Shown here: positions 7,490 through 15,432 of the stretch, in pieces
Layout: each line of letters opens with the position of its first letter
Position numbering within the stretch: the stretch's first letter is position 1
Source: a virus
IMG/VR virus record: IMGVR_UViG_3300038435_000034
Span: 1 to 23,383 of that record
Length of the DNA stretch: 23,383 nt
Strand: one strand, 5' to 3'
Notes under the pieces: model-generated
Database searches by the model: none
What the model saw: only the letters and a program-made list of their open reading frames with translations
What the model was told of the DNA's origin: nothing
Translations under genes and position numbers: made by a program

Positions 7490-7843
7490 CTAGGCCGCCA
7501 GTTTGACGGCGTTGATCCTAATGCCCTCGTTGAAGCCGATTTCGGCGACCGATCGGATGTCCCAGATCGCCGTGCCATAGCGGATGCGATAGTCATCCCC
7601 GGGCGTGATGAGACGGCTTTTGCTGTTGAACAAAATCTCGAAAGTTGCGGCCTGCTGCGCTTGCTGCTGCGCGGCGTCCCGCTGCTCACTTCCGCTACCA
7701 TAATATATTGCAGCCCATGGGTTCGCGTATTCGGCCCAAGCGACATCCTTGGTCGGCTGACCACGCCCGTCCGTTTTCGCGATTCTACGCTCAATAATGA
7801 TCTGCTTGTTCCGGCGACCCGCGCGCAAGGCTGGCGTCGTCAT
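7490..7843 (-). CDS. Head closure / head-tail joining protein
   Basis: The product has 117 residues from ATG 7843, which forms an ATGA overlap with the connector gene stop; an upstream in-frame ATG at 7855 is less likely. The sequence fits the phage head-tail joining (SPP1 gp16-like) family: an N-terminal NKQIIIERR strand, DGRGQPTKDVAWAEYANPWA, then an Arg/Gln/Ala-rich helix, ATFEILFNSKSRLITPGDDYRIRY and IWDIRSVAEI. These small beta-barrel proteins seal the portal-connector channel after DNA packaging. The gene is in the expected order between the connector and the gp10-like protein. Confidence 0.85.
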   Translation of the reverse strand: MTTPALRAGRRNKQIIIERRIAKTDGRGQPTKDVAWAEYANPWAAIYYGSGSEQRDAAQQQAQQAATFEILFNSKSRLITPGDDYRIRYGTAIWDIRSVAEIGFNEGIRINAVKLAA

Positions 7844-8367
7844 CAAACGGTCCAATTTTTCAAAGGTCTACATAGGTCCTTCGCAGCTTCCTCTACGCTT
7901 CCGGCGATCCCGCCGGTTTCGCGATCATAAAAAAAGCCCGCCGTTAGCTGGCGCATCGCCTGCATCAATACTGGATCGAAATCGGTGATGGCAGACGCGC
8001 TATCGAACCCCGCCTGCATCTCCAGAACGATGCGGCTATTCCGGAGATGGCGCGGCCAGCTGGATGCGAGTAGGCGGGCTGGCCGTCCGCCCGCATCCAA
8101 TGTATAGCTATCTGCGGTGAGGGTTCGAGCGGCACGCCACGGATCGATGTATCCGACACTGGTGATCGACACGACCGGCCACGCCCGGATGCGATAGCCA
8201 AAGGAGGGTAGCGCCTCCCGAACCGCCCTCCGCGTCAACACTAGTCCAGTATAGCGCTCGACCCATCCACGTGCCGAGACAATGGCATCGCTAATCAGCT
8301 GATCCTCATCGTCGCCGTCGACGCGCAAGTGCGCCTTGGCTTGGTCGAGGGTGATTGGTTCCGCCAT
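7843..8367 (-). CDS. Head-tail connector protein (gp6-like / phiE125 gp8-like)
   Basis: The product has 174 residues. The N-terminus EPITLDQAKAHLRVDGDDED is the signature opening of gp6-like head-tail connectors (L-x-AK-x-HLR-x-D), followed by a helix ARGWVERYTGLVL and beta segments with PVVSITSVGYID. The C-terminal part ends in a helical QAMRQLTAGFFYDRETGG, also usual. The protein forms the ring attached below the portal. It starts at ATG 8367, 11 bp after the stop of the small gene upstream; its TGA overlaps the next start. Confidence 0.9.
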   Translation of the reverse strand: MAEPITLDQAKAHLRVDGDDEDQLISDAIVSARGWVERYTGLVLTRRAVREALPSFGYRIRAWPVVSITSVGYIDPWRAARTLTADSYTLDAGGRPARLLASSWPRHLRNSRIVLEMQAGFDSASAITDFDPVLMQAMRQLTAGFFYDRETGGIAGSVEEAAKDLCRPLKNWTV

Positions 8368-8378
8368 CGGTTTCGCTT

Positions 8379-8636
8379 TTACTTGGCCTGGTCGGCGAGG
8401 TTCTTTTCAACCGCTTCCTGGCCCGAAATCGTCGGATCGTTGAAGTCGATACGGTTCTGATTTTGGGTGGTGTTGGAACGCGGATTAGCATCCACGGCGG
8501 GATGCTCCATGTCGACGTCCGGCACGATCTGGACGGGCGCGCCTGATGGGTCGATGGTGGTAGCTGCCGCAATGTCGGCAGGCTTGTCGGTCTTGGTTTC
8601 GACGGGCTTTTCCGCGTCGGTCTTCTTTACAGCCAT
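8379..8636 (-). CDS. Small hydrophilic protein of the head block, function unknown
   Basis: The product has 85 residues from ATG 8636 (MAVKKTDAEKPVETKTDKPA), chosen because GGAG lies 7 bases upstream; ATG 8642 is too close to it. The N-terminal third is Lys/Thr/Pro-rich and probably disordered; the C-terminal part (MEHPAVDANPRSNTTQNQNR, then IDFNDPTISGQEAVE) is rich in Asn and Asp and looks conserved in style, but I do not recognise a family. It lies between the major capsid and connector genes, downstream of a hairpin that follows the capsid gene. A minor head component is possible; there is no direct evidence. Confidence 0.7.
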   Translation of the reverse strand: MAVKKTDAEKPVETKTDKPADIAAATTIDPSGAPVQIVPDVDMEHPAVDANPRSNTTQNQNRIDFNDPTISGQEAVEKNLADQAK

Positions 8637-8690
8637 GTTCATTCTCCAAAAGCTGACCGAAACGGCGCGCATTGGCGTCGCTTCGATCAA

Positions 8691-8714
8691 CCGGGGCGGC
8701 GCGAACCGCCCCGG
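8691..8714 (-). terminator. Strong GC-rich stem-loop after the capsid gene
   Basis: A perfect 9-bp stem (CCGGGGCGG / CCGCCCCGG) with a 6-base loop lies 10 bp after the capsid stop codon. No T-run follows in the direction of transcription, so it is more likely a partial terminator, or an RNA-stabilising hairpin that keeps capsid mRNA high, than a full stop. Confidence 0.5.
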
Positions 8715-8724
8715 AGGATTGACG

Positions 8725-10008
8725 TCAAGGAACGGTAGGCGATGCCTGGATCTTCACGGCGCGCATCGGTTCGGGGTTATGGACCCCGCCGCCCACGCGC
8801 TTGGTGGTGTAGAAGTGGACGAACGGCTTGTTCGTGTAGGGATCGCGCAGGATGCGGATGCCGATGCGGTCGACGACCAGATAGGTGGCCTCCATGTCGC
8901 CGAACAGTGCCGCAATGTTGCCCGCCGCGACGAGCGGCATATCGGGATATTCAACCACCGGCGCACCGGCCAGCGTCTGCGGCTGACCCGATGCATACGA
9001 AGGCTGCCAGAGATAATTTCCCTGACCGTCCTTCAACTTGCGCGCGGTGCCGATCGACAGACGGTTCATATGCCATTTCGCATTGGCGGCGAACTCGCTG
9101 GGCAGGTCGTACATGACGTCCAGCAAGCCGTCGCCGGTAAACGCCGCTGCCGCCTGCGAACCCAGAGCCTTGATCGCGCCATAGGGGTGGCGTGCGGCGT
9201 TGGCGGCTCCGGTGACATAGGTCAGCACGCCATAGGGCTTGTTGACACCATCGCCCGAAAGGAAGGCGATACCTTCCTGCCGGTTGAACTCGGTGTCGAC
9301 TTCGCTGCCCAGCCATTGCTCCAGATCGACAGCAGAATCGTCCAGCAGCTGCTGGGTGATGGCCGGATTGGCGTAAAGCTCGCCGGGAGTGAATTCGACA
9401 ACCCCGATCTGCGGCGTAGTGGTCGCAGGACGCGAGGCGGTTTCACCGACCCAGCCGGACCCGACGTTGCGGTCGCCAAAATACTTCTTAAAGCCGGCGA
9501 CGCTGATGGTGATGACGCGAGATTCCTGACGCATCGGGCTGATGCGCTTCAGCTTCTCGCCGATGGTACGATCCCACTCGATCGGTGCGAGATAGCCGCC
9601 GTCGGCATCGGTGCCCTTGGACATCGCGGCTTGGATTTCAGCCGGAGCCTTATCGCCCTTGCGCATGTGCGCCTTGAACGCTGCGGTATATTCAGGGTCG
9701 CCCTGAATATCGCCGATGACAGCACCGTTGCCCAGCTTGGCGGCGGCCTGTATTTTTGCCTGCTCATCAACCGCCGTCTGAAGTTCGGTCAGGGCAGCGT
9801 TGATGGTGTCCAGCTTGTCCGTGGTCAGGACATCGGTCTTACCCGCCTTGATCTCGTCCAGCTGTTTGGTGTGGGATTCTTTGAAGGCTTCCCAGGCAGT
9901 CGCCAGTTCCCCGAAGTTGGCGGGGGTCTTGGGCTGGGCCTCGGCGCGCACGGCGATGAGGCCTCGCCCCAGCGCGGTCGCACCGCGCAGGCCAGTCTGC
10001 ATATTCAT
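8725..10008 (-). CDS. HK97-family major capsid protein
   Basis: The product has 427 residues from ATG 10008. Residues ~1-105 are a helical, coiled-coil delta/scaffold domain (KTDVLTTDKLDTINAALTEL and on). The mature fold seems to begin near KGTDADGGYLAPIEWD (~131), the usual HK97 start after protease cleavage. Further hallmarks include FTPGELYANPAITQQLLDDS, LEQWLGSEVDTEFNRQEGIA, FLSGDGVNKPYGVL and the C-terminal GDMEATYLVVDRIGIRILRDP. It should form the icosahedral shell; the N-terminal domain would be removed by the protease encoded just upstream, 13 bp away. Confidence 0.95.
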   Translation of the reverse strand: MNMQTGLRGATALGRGLIAVRAEAQPKTPANFGELATAWEAFKESHTKQLDEIKAGKTDVLTTDKLDTINAALTELQTAVDEQAKIQAAAKLGNGAVIGDIQGDPEYTAAFKAHMRKGDKAPAEIQAAMSKGTDADGGYLAPIEWDRTIGEKLKRISPMRQESRVITISVAGFKKYFGDRNVGSGWVGETASRPATTTPQIGVVEFTPGELYANPAITQQLLDDSAVDLEQWLGSEVDTEFNRQEGIAFLSGDGVNKPYGVLTYVTGAANAARHPYGAIKALGSQAAAAFTGDGLLDVMYDLPSEFAANAKWHMNRLSIGTARKLKDGQGNYLWQPSYASGQPQTLAGAPVVEYPDMPLVAAGNIAALFGDMEATYLVVDRIGIRILRDPYTNKPFVHFYTTKRVGGGVHNPEPMRAVKIQASPTVP

Positions 10009-10021
10009 GGTGGTTTCTCGC

Positions 10022-10891
10022 TTATATGGAGAGGGCAGAGAGGGCGGCGGCGAAGCCGTCGTCCGGTTCATCGCCAGCGTTATGCGTGGCTGGGTTTGGA
10101 TCGGCAGCGCTGCGCGTACCGGTCCCGATCGCGCGATAAAGGTCACGGCGCGCGGCGCGCGGCATGCCCTTTGTCGCGAGAAGCCTATCGAGCGTTGCCT
10201 TGTCGCTCGGAAATTCGTCGGCCTTGGCATAAACGGGCATCTGCGCCTCGCGCTGCATGACCTCGTCGGCGAAGCCAGCGTCGACGGCGTCCTGGCCGCC
10301 GATATAGGTTTCGGCCTTCATCATTGTGATCAGCTCATTGATGCCCTTGCCGGTCCGCGCCGCATAGGTTTCGGCCATGGCGTTATCCAGCTTGCGCAGG
10401 GTGGCAATGGCATCTTCCATGTCGTCGGCATTGCCGAAGAATACGCCTTGCGCCTGATGGATCATGATCTCGGCATTATGAGCGATGGCAACGGTATCGC
10501 CTGCCATGGCGATGATCGACGCGGCCGACGCGGCGATGCCCAGCACCTGCACATTGACCGCCTGCGTGTGACGGCGGAACAGGTTGTAGATGGCGACACC
10601 CTCGAAATAGTTGCCACCGGGTGAATTGATTTCGGCGACGACGGGCTTGTCCCCGATCTGGCGCAGCGCCGCAGCGATGCGCGCCGCCGTCACGCCATTG
10701 CCTTCCCAGTCTGCACCGATCCGGTCGAAAATCGATATAGTCGGCTGATCCGACGCCAGCGCCTTTATCTCGAAATTGGCGAAGCTGGCATCGAGCGCTT
10801 GGGTTTCGAAGGTCCAATCACCATGCGCTGCCAGGTCCGGCATGATCGGTGGACGCGCGGCGGTAACCGCGAGCAAGCTATTACGCAGCAT
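10022..10891 (-). CDS. ClpP-like prohead maturation protease
   Basis: The product has 289 residues. It is a ClpP-fold serine protease (S14-type): INSPGG at 88-93 for the oxyanion region, GIAASAAS with the likely nucleophile Ser122, and MIHQAQG with His145. At the third triad position the sequence is AETYIGG, so Glu194 replaces the Asp of cellular ClpP. An Ala/Pro/Asp-rich tail follows residue ~225. The protein should cleave the capsid delta domain and itself in the prohead. The start ATG 10891 was chosen because an AGAGGA ribosome-binding site, overlapping the portal gene end, lies 10 bases upstream; the portal stop is 4 bp before it. Confidence 0.92.
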   Translation of the reverse strand: MLRNSLLAVTAARPPIMPDLAAHGDWTFETQALDASFANFEIKALASDQPTISIFDRIGADWEGNGVTAARIAAALRQIGDKPVVAEINSPGGNYFEGVAIYNLFRRHTQAVNVQVLGIAASAASIIAMAGDTVAIAHNAEIMIHQAQGVFFGNADDMEDAIATLRKLDNAMAETYAARTGKGINELITMMKAETYIGGQDAVDAGFADEVMQREAQMPVYAKADEFPSDKATLDRLLATKGMPRAARRDLYRAIGTGTRSAADPNPATHNAGDEPDDGFAAALSALSI

Positions 10892-10895
10892 CGAC

Positions 10896-12179
10896 TTAGT
10901 CCTCTGTAGCGATTTGAGCAGCCGTCGTGCCGGCGCGGGGCAGATCGTCACCGGCAGGGTTCATATCAAAGGTTTCACGCGCCTCATCCTGTGTGAACCA
11001 TGGCTGCCCCCCCCCTGACCCAAGCGCCCGCGCCAGAAACTCTGCCTGATCTTTCATCGAACCGCGCAGAAGCGCGCGCTCATTATACTTGGCGTACATC
11101 GTTTCCTGCTCAGCAGGCGTGAGGCAGCACATCCAGACAGCCTCTTCCCAGATGACGAACCACGTCATCAGGCAATAGGTGACAAAGAATAGGCCGAGTT
11201 GCTCGATGCCGCTTCCCCAGCTTGTCTCATCGAACATAAGCAGCGGCCGTGGAACGCCGGAAAAACGCGCTATCTCTTCGCGCTCTCCCTGCATTAATTC
11301 TTTAAGCTGAGAGTCCTTCGCGTTCGATCCTATGGCTTTTGCCTTCAATCCCTCTTCAAGGATCAGCCAGTCATGCTCGGCACCGCTGCCTGAATATTCC
11401 TCCATCAGGCTTTGCTTTAGGTTCTTGATCGCGACGTCACCTAGCGTTTTGTCGGTCTCCAGTGCGCCCCTTACGATCGTGCCCTTGTCGAACAAGCGGC
11501 CTATCGCCTCCTGCGCGCGGGCAGAAATGCCCAGTGTGTCCGCGCATACATCGAGAAGGCCGACGCCCTTCAGTCCATCCAACGTTATCGGCGACCGGAA
11601 ATGGAAAATGTCATCCTGCTGAAGCGTAGTGGCAGCGCCGTTCGCTGGCTGATATTCAAACGTGAGATCGAAAGTGGACGAGAGCTTTGGCTTGACCCGA
11701 CGCCTGGGTAGCGGGATCAGCTGGCGCACGGCGCCCCGCGATTTTACTTTTAAGGCATAAGCGTTGCCGTCCAACAGGGCAGCGGTCTGCATGTAGCTTT
11801 TGAACTGTCCCGCAGTCTGGAAACCATTGGCCTTGCGGTGCAGCACGTTGAACAGCGGATGGTCTTTGGCCTTCTCGGTCTGTCCACTGGGCAGGCGGCG
11901 CATCAGGTGCAGCGGCAACATGCTCATCGATCCGGAGATCAATGCCAGTGCACGATAGAATGTGCTGTTTCGAAGCGCCGATCGCTCGCCGACCGTAATT
12001 CCAGCCACGCTGCGGCGACCATCACGCATCATGTCCAGTAGCGCAGGATCCGACAGACTGTAGCTGTCGTAGGCCATGATCGGCCCGCCTAGTTTAGGAC
12101 CACCGTTATGTCCCAGACGGGCGGCCGAATAGGACCGCCGACCATCGACTGCGCGGCGGTAATCTTCCGGCGATGCCAT
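10896..12179 (-). CDS. Portal protein (HK97 family)
   Basis: The product has 427 residues from ATG 12179. Portal-family segments are clear: RNSTFYRALALISGSMSMLPLHLM, LLDGNAYALK, a PLPRRRVKP strand, DDIFHFRSPITLDGLKGVGLLD, and EIARFSGVPRPLLMFDETSWGSGIEQL, typical of HK97 portals. It forms the dodecameric DNA channel. Residues ~1-34 are an extra N-terminal stretch holding GHNGGP at 23-28, the same hexapeptide found in TerL. An alternative start at ATG 12077 (MAYDSYS) has AGG upstream and would drop it, so the start is not certain. A run of nine G encodes three Gly (SGGGQPW) near the C-terminus. Confidence 0.93.
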   Translation of the reverse strand: MASPEDYRRAVDGRRSYSAARLGHNGGPKLGGPIMAYDSYSLSDPALLDMMRDGRRSVAGITVGERSALRNSTFYRALALISGSMSMLPLHLMRRLPSGQTEKAKDHPLFNVLHRKANGFQTAGQFKSYMQTAALLDGNAYALKVKSRGAVRQLIPLPRRRVKPKLSSTFDLTFEYQPANGAATTLQQDDIFHFRSPITLDGLKGVGLLDVCADTLGISARAQEAIGRLFDKGTIVRGALETDKTLGDVAIKNLKQSLMEEYSGSGAEHDWLILEEGLKAKAIGSNAKDSQLKELMQGEREEIARFSGVPRPLLMFDETSWGSGIEQLGLFFVTYCLMTWFVIWEEAVWMCCLTPAEQETMYAKYNERALLRGSMKDQAEFLARALGSGGGQPWFTQDEARETFDMNPAGDDLPRAGTTAAQIATED

Positions 12180-12185
12180 GGCTGA

Positions 12186-13940
12186 TCAGAGCCGAACAAG
12201 GCCGCGCGTGAGATAAACCGACACCGCTTTTGCAGCCGGGTTCATCTCAAGCAATTTGGTCGCATTGAGCGCAGCGATGACAGGATCGATCTTCGCCTTG
12301 CCGGAGATCTGTTTGGTGATCACGACTGCATTACCCTTCTGCTCAACTTTGGCATTGCTTACCGACCAATTGATCAGGCCGGACCCGCAATGAAGTGCGC
12401 GGCTGCGCTTTAGTTTTCGTTCGAGCGACCAAACAGCCGATGCCAGTCGGTACCCTTGCGAAACCGAAACCAGCTGGGGGAAGACGATCCCTATGCCTGC
12501 CAAGGCGTCGACCAGCGCCCCGACCCCTTCCGGATCAAGACCGACCCCATTTTTCTCAGGTAGCAGACCCCGGTTCTTCACCTTTTCAACAATCGCTACG
12601 ATCTCGCGGACGTCGCGTTCGTCATCCATCAGATCCGGAGGGGGCGCATCGTCGTCATCGTCAGCATCATCTTCGAGCGGCGGTCCGCCGTTGTGGCCAA
12701 TGATGATCAGGTCGCCATCACGTTCAAAGTCGCGTAGACGCGGCGCAATCTCAGGGCGCAACTTCAGCACGCCTTCATCAACCCATGCGCGCGCCCAGTA
12801 CAGCCACCGTTTTGTGCCGCGCTCGCGACCTGCAACGCAGATTGCGTAAAGATCGTCCAAGCCGCCGCCGTCTACTCCGATCACCGCCACTTCGCAGCGA
12901 TCCAGCAAAGTATCCAACGTCAGGGTCGGATCTGCCGCTGCCTCCCAGTAGTCGGCACCCCTCCACCGGTCGCGGCTGAGGCGCAGACCGATCTCGACGT
13001 TCAAATGCTTCGCGAGGAACACCTGCAACGCGCCACCGTCGCCGCGCTGCGCTTCCGCCAGTTTCTCCGTCAACCATATGGGATCGACTGACCGCCCAAT
13101 ATTTGGGTTCGTTACATAGAAATTCGAAGGATCGAGATACGCCTGAGTCTCGATCAGAGCAGACGGAAACTCGTATAGCATTCCCAATTTGCGGGGATCA
13201 GAAATTACCCCGTCCCGAACGTCACGGAACAGCTGAAGCTTTTCCTTGAACACGCCAGCGGGAGACTCATCGCTATGTGTCGTAAGATAGACGACAAAAC
13301 CTTCGGGGCGGGACACCATCCCACCAGTCGCTTCCATCAGCATCGCGTCCGCATTGGCACGTTTGCCAAACAGCCAAAGTTCTTCAACCAGTACAAAAGC
13401 CGCTTTTTTGCCGGACACGATGTCCGTGTCTGCCGCAACTACCTTCAATTCAGCGTCGGTAACCCGATGCTTGATGATGCGCTGATGCTCCACGACATGC
13501 AGCAGAGCGGCGAGTTCAGGGTCATTGCGTACCATGCCAGCAGCGGGCACGAACACATTGTTCGCGACTTCTTTCGTGGGCGCCAGCACCAGCAGTTCGG
13601 CGGAGTGCCGCCAATTCCGGATTAGGGCCGTAATCATGATGCCGGCCGCGATCGTCGACTTTGCGTTCTTCTTGCTGATCAGCAGAAGGAATTCTGTGAT
13701 CAGGCGGCGTGCCTGGGCGTGATCATATGCTCCAAAGATGGCGCTGACGAAATCGAACACGAATGGCTCGCACGACTCTCCGAAAGTCGGCATTCCCGGC
13801 ACGTCTACAATCCGGAGCGACTTAAATACCGCGAGCGCCGCTGCCGCCTCGTCTGGAAACAAAGGATCGAACGGTATCAACGACCGCCGCTCAATTATTC
13901 TGGTCTCCCAGTCGAGACAGGCGGTAGACCAGACCGGCAT
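12186..13940 (-). CDS. terL: Terminase large subunit
   Basis: The product has 584 residues. It is the ATP-driven DNA packaging motor and nuclease. The ATPase part shows a terminase Walker A variant SKKNAKST (89-96), [13 protein letters not shown], Walker B FVLVEELW with the Glu pair (~186-187), and the coupling motif LTTHSDES (~219-226). The nuclease part begins near [13 protein letters not shown], with Asp357 and Asp362/363 as candidate metal ligands. Residues 415-445 look like an insertion: [11 protein letters not shown], then a long acidic run and [12 protein letters not shown]. It starts at ATG 13940, 7 bp after the TerS stop, with a small inverted repeat over the junction. The order TerS-TerL-portal-protease-capsid is classical. 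Confidence 0.95.
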   Translation of the reverse strand: MPVWSTACLDWETRIIERRSLIPFDPLFPDEAAAALAVFKSLRIVDVPGMPTFGESCEPFVFDFVSAIFGAYDHAQARRLITEFLLLISKKNAKSTIAAGIMITALIRNWRHSAELLVLAPTKEVANNVFVPAAGMVRNDPELAALLHVVEHQRIIKHRVTDAELKVVAADTDIVSGKKAAFVLVEELWLFGKRANADAMLMEATGGMVSRPEGFVVYLTTHSDESPAGVFKEKLQLFRDVRDGVISDPRKLGMLYEFPSALIETQAYLDPSNFYVTNPNIGRSVDPIWLTEKLAEAQRGDGGALQVFLAKHLNVEIGLRLSRDRWRGADYWEAAADPTLTLDTLLDRCEVAVIGVDGGGLDDLYAICVAGRERGTKRWLYWARAWVDEGVLKLRPEIAPRLRDFERDGDLIIIGHNGGPPLEDDADDDDDAPPPDLMDDERDVREIVAIVEKVKNRGLLPEKNGVGLDPEGVGALVDALAGIGIVFPQLVSVSQGYRLASAVWSLERKLKRSRALHCGSGLINWSVSNAKVEQKGNAVVITKQISGKAKIDPVIAALNATKLLEMNPAAKAVSVYLTRGLVRL

Positions 13941-13947
13941 GCCTGAT

Positions 13948-14430
13948 TTAGTTAATCAGTCTGGGCGCTGCCGGGGGTGCAAACTTACCACCGACCTGTC
14001 CGGCCGCATCCTTCGCCGCTGCCTTCTTCCCAAGCTTTTCCGTCTTTGCCTTCGCCGGAACATGATCGCGGTTTGCGACACGCTCTGACAATTCCGCAAG
14101 CGCGGCTTTGTCCATGCGCTTCATCAGCTCTTTCTCTGCGGCGACGTTGCCGCTCTGAGCCGCCGCATTTAAGCGGGCTAGCTGGGTCATCTCCATCCGA
14201 AGACGCGCCGCCGCCCGCTTTGCCACCTCGGAAAAATAATGTTTGCGTAGCGTGGGCACCGAGACCCCGATGGCGGTTGCCGCCTCTTTCACACTCAGGC
14301 CACGCGCAAAGGCCAGCAGCACCTTATTTGAGTTTTCGAGTGACCAGCTATGCTCGGGTCGCCCACGGGCTTCCTGTCGCGGAATGACCGGGTCACCGAA
14401 CAGATCGACGCCGGAAAATTCCTCAGCCAC
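13948..14430 (-). CDS. terS: Terminase small subunit-like DNA-binding protein
   Basis: The product has 160 residues from GTG 14430 ([20 protein letters not shown]), chosen for the GGAG 9 bases upstream; upstream in-frame starts would run into the HNH gene. A helix-turn-helix is clear at ~50-75 ([20 protein letters not shown]), followed by a basic/Ala-rich helical region compatible with oligomerisation and a Lys/Ala-rich, probably disordered C-terminus. It sits directly before TerL, where the DNA-recognising small subunit is expected. Eight T residues lie between ribosome-binding site and start, which is unusual. Confidence 0.85.
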   Translation of the reverse strand: MAEEFSGVDLFGDPVIPRQEARGRPEHSWSLENSNKVLLAFARGLSVKEAATAIGVSVPTLRKHYFSEVAKRAAARLRMEMTQLARLNAAAQSGNVAAEKELMKRMDKAALAELSERVANRDHVPAKAKTEKLGKKAAAKDAAGQVGGKFAPPAAPRLIN

Positions 14431-14480
14431 AAAAAAAATCTCCAAATGAGAGAGACGGCGGTGCAGGGGCGACCGGCCTC

Positions 14481-14816
14481 TCAGACTTTTGACCCACCCC
14501 CCCATGTCTGCCCCTGCGCCCGCGCAGCCCGCGCTTTCGCCGTCTTCGCCTGATGCTCGGAGAACGTCAGCCATTCGGTGTTGGACGGGTCGAGGTCAGC
14601 GCCGCCGTCCCGCCGCTCGACCTTGTGATCGAGGATCATACGCTCGCCCCGCTTCGCCCGCTGGCGTGCCAGCTGGTAATCGGGGTCGCGCTTGCGATCG
14701 GCAACGAGACTGCGCCATGCCGCCGACGAGTAGAACCCTTCAACGACCTTCGGCGCGGCCTTCACCTTAGCAGGCATGGAGCCGAGCCGAGAGCCGAGTG
14801 ACTTGAGCCTGCCCAT
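14481..14816 (-). CDS. HNH endonuclease
   Basis: The product has 111 residues from ATG 14816 (MGRLKSLGSRLG); the ribosome-binding site is weak. An HNH core is visible: YSSAAWRSLVADRKRDPDY, then LDHKVERRDGGADLDPSN with the first His and the Asn, and WLTFSEHQAKT with the last His. The usual Cys pairs that bind a structural zinc are absent; the product has no Cys at all. HNH proteins beside terminase often assist cos cleavage and packaging in HK97-like phages (HK97 gp74 type), which is the likely role here. The C-terminus is basic and Gly-rich and is encoded by a G-run. Confidence 0.87.
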   Translation of the reverse strand: MGRLKSLGSRLGSMPAKVKAAPKVVEGFYSSAAWRSLVADRKRDPDYQLARQRAKRGERMILDHKVERRDGGADLDPSNTEWLTFSEHQAKTAKARAARAQGQTWGGGSKV

Positions 14817-14836
14817 GATCGATATGCCTGAAAACG

Positions 14837-14872
14837 ACAGTGCCCGCCGGGCAAGGACCAAGCGGGCACTGT
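14837..14872 (-). terminator. 11-bp inverted repeat, probable terminator or attenuator
   Basis: ACAGTGCCCGC (14837-14847) and its exact complement GCGGGCACTGT (14862-14872) surround a 14-base loop. On the minus strand the hairpin is followed by CGTTTTC, a short T-run, so it may end or weaken transcription coming from the early genes before the packaging block. An operator or packaging-site role is also possible. Confidence 0.55.
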
Positions 14873-14979
14873 AGGTTAGGAGAGGATCGCCCCGAACAAC
14901 CATAGGTCATTCCCAAGCGTAGATATCTATATGCTGAAACGGCCGCCAATCCGAACAAACATAATTGTAAGGTCGCAAC
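14873..14979. other. Short intergenic spacer with AT-rich palindrome
   Basis: No gene seen. It contains the 10-bp palindrome TAGATATCTA (14920-14929) and a TACAAT hexamer on the minus strand (14969-14964) that resembles a -10 box, but I cannot pair either with a convincing -35 box. A late promoter for the packaging genes would fit here by position only. Confidence 0.3.
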
Positions 14980-15432
14980 TTATACCGTTTGACATAGCGA
15001 AGCCTTTGAAATCGCGGCATTAGCTGCCTTCGTGACCTTGTGCATGGCCCGGCCGTAGCGCATCCGCAGCCCGTCAGCGCCGAGCTTTACGCCCATCGGC
15101 TTGCGCAACTGCATCCATGGCACCTGCTTGTCACCCCGCGACAGGGCGGTGATCGCCAGGCCGATCAGCTTCCGTTCCTCGGGCTTCACCGCCATCACCC
15201 ACCCGAACGCTTCCTCCATGTCGGCAATGTCGCGGCGCGATGCAGGCAGCGGACGCAGCGGCGGCGGCCCCATGTCGACGCCCCGCGCATCATAGTCGCC
15301 CATGTTGCGATCCCGCACGATGTCAGGCCAGCAAGCCTTGACCTTCAGCCATCCTGCTTCCCGGTCCGACATGCGCCGCATCACCAGCATGGCTTCGACC
15401 AACCGCGTTTCGACATCGGCAAAACTATACAT
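14980..15432 (-). CDS. DUF6362-like phage protein
   Basis: The product has 150 residues from ATG 15432 (MYSFADVETRLVEAMLVMRR), chosen because GGGAGG runs sit just upstream at good spacing. The layout fits the DUF6362 family as I recall it: an opening helix with ETRLVEAMLVMRRM, a WLKVKACWP motif, a Pro-rich linker, DIADMEEAFGWVM, and a C-terminal MGVKLGADGLRMRYGRAMHKV that reads as a helix-turn-helix-like segment. No enzymatic motif is visible. Its place between the replication gene and terminase, beside a repeat-dense control region, and the DNA-binding look of the C-terminus suggest a regulatory or packaging-linked role; this is inference. Confidence 0.72.
   Translation of the reverse strand: MYSFADVETRLVEAMLVMRRMSDREAGWLKVKACWPDIVRDRNMGDYDARGVDMGPPPLRPLPASRRDIADMEEAFGWVMAVKPEERKLIGLAITALSRGDKQVPWMQLRKPMGVKLGADGLRMRYGRAMHKVTKAANAAISKASLCQTV

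Noticed and set aside
8467-10260. Long plus-strand open frame of 597 codons
   Set aside because: It is antisense to the capsid gene, whose protein is clearly recognisable; GC-rich codon bias opens such mirror frames. The translation has no recognisable domain and no ribosome-binding site.
14431-14980. cos or pac site near TerS/HNH
   Set aside because: Position is reasonable, but the sequence alone does not show cohesive ends or a recognised site.
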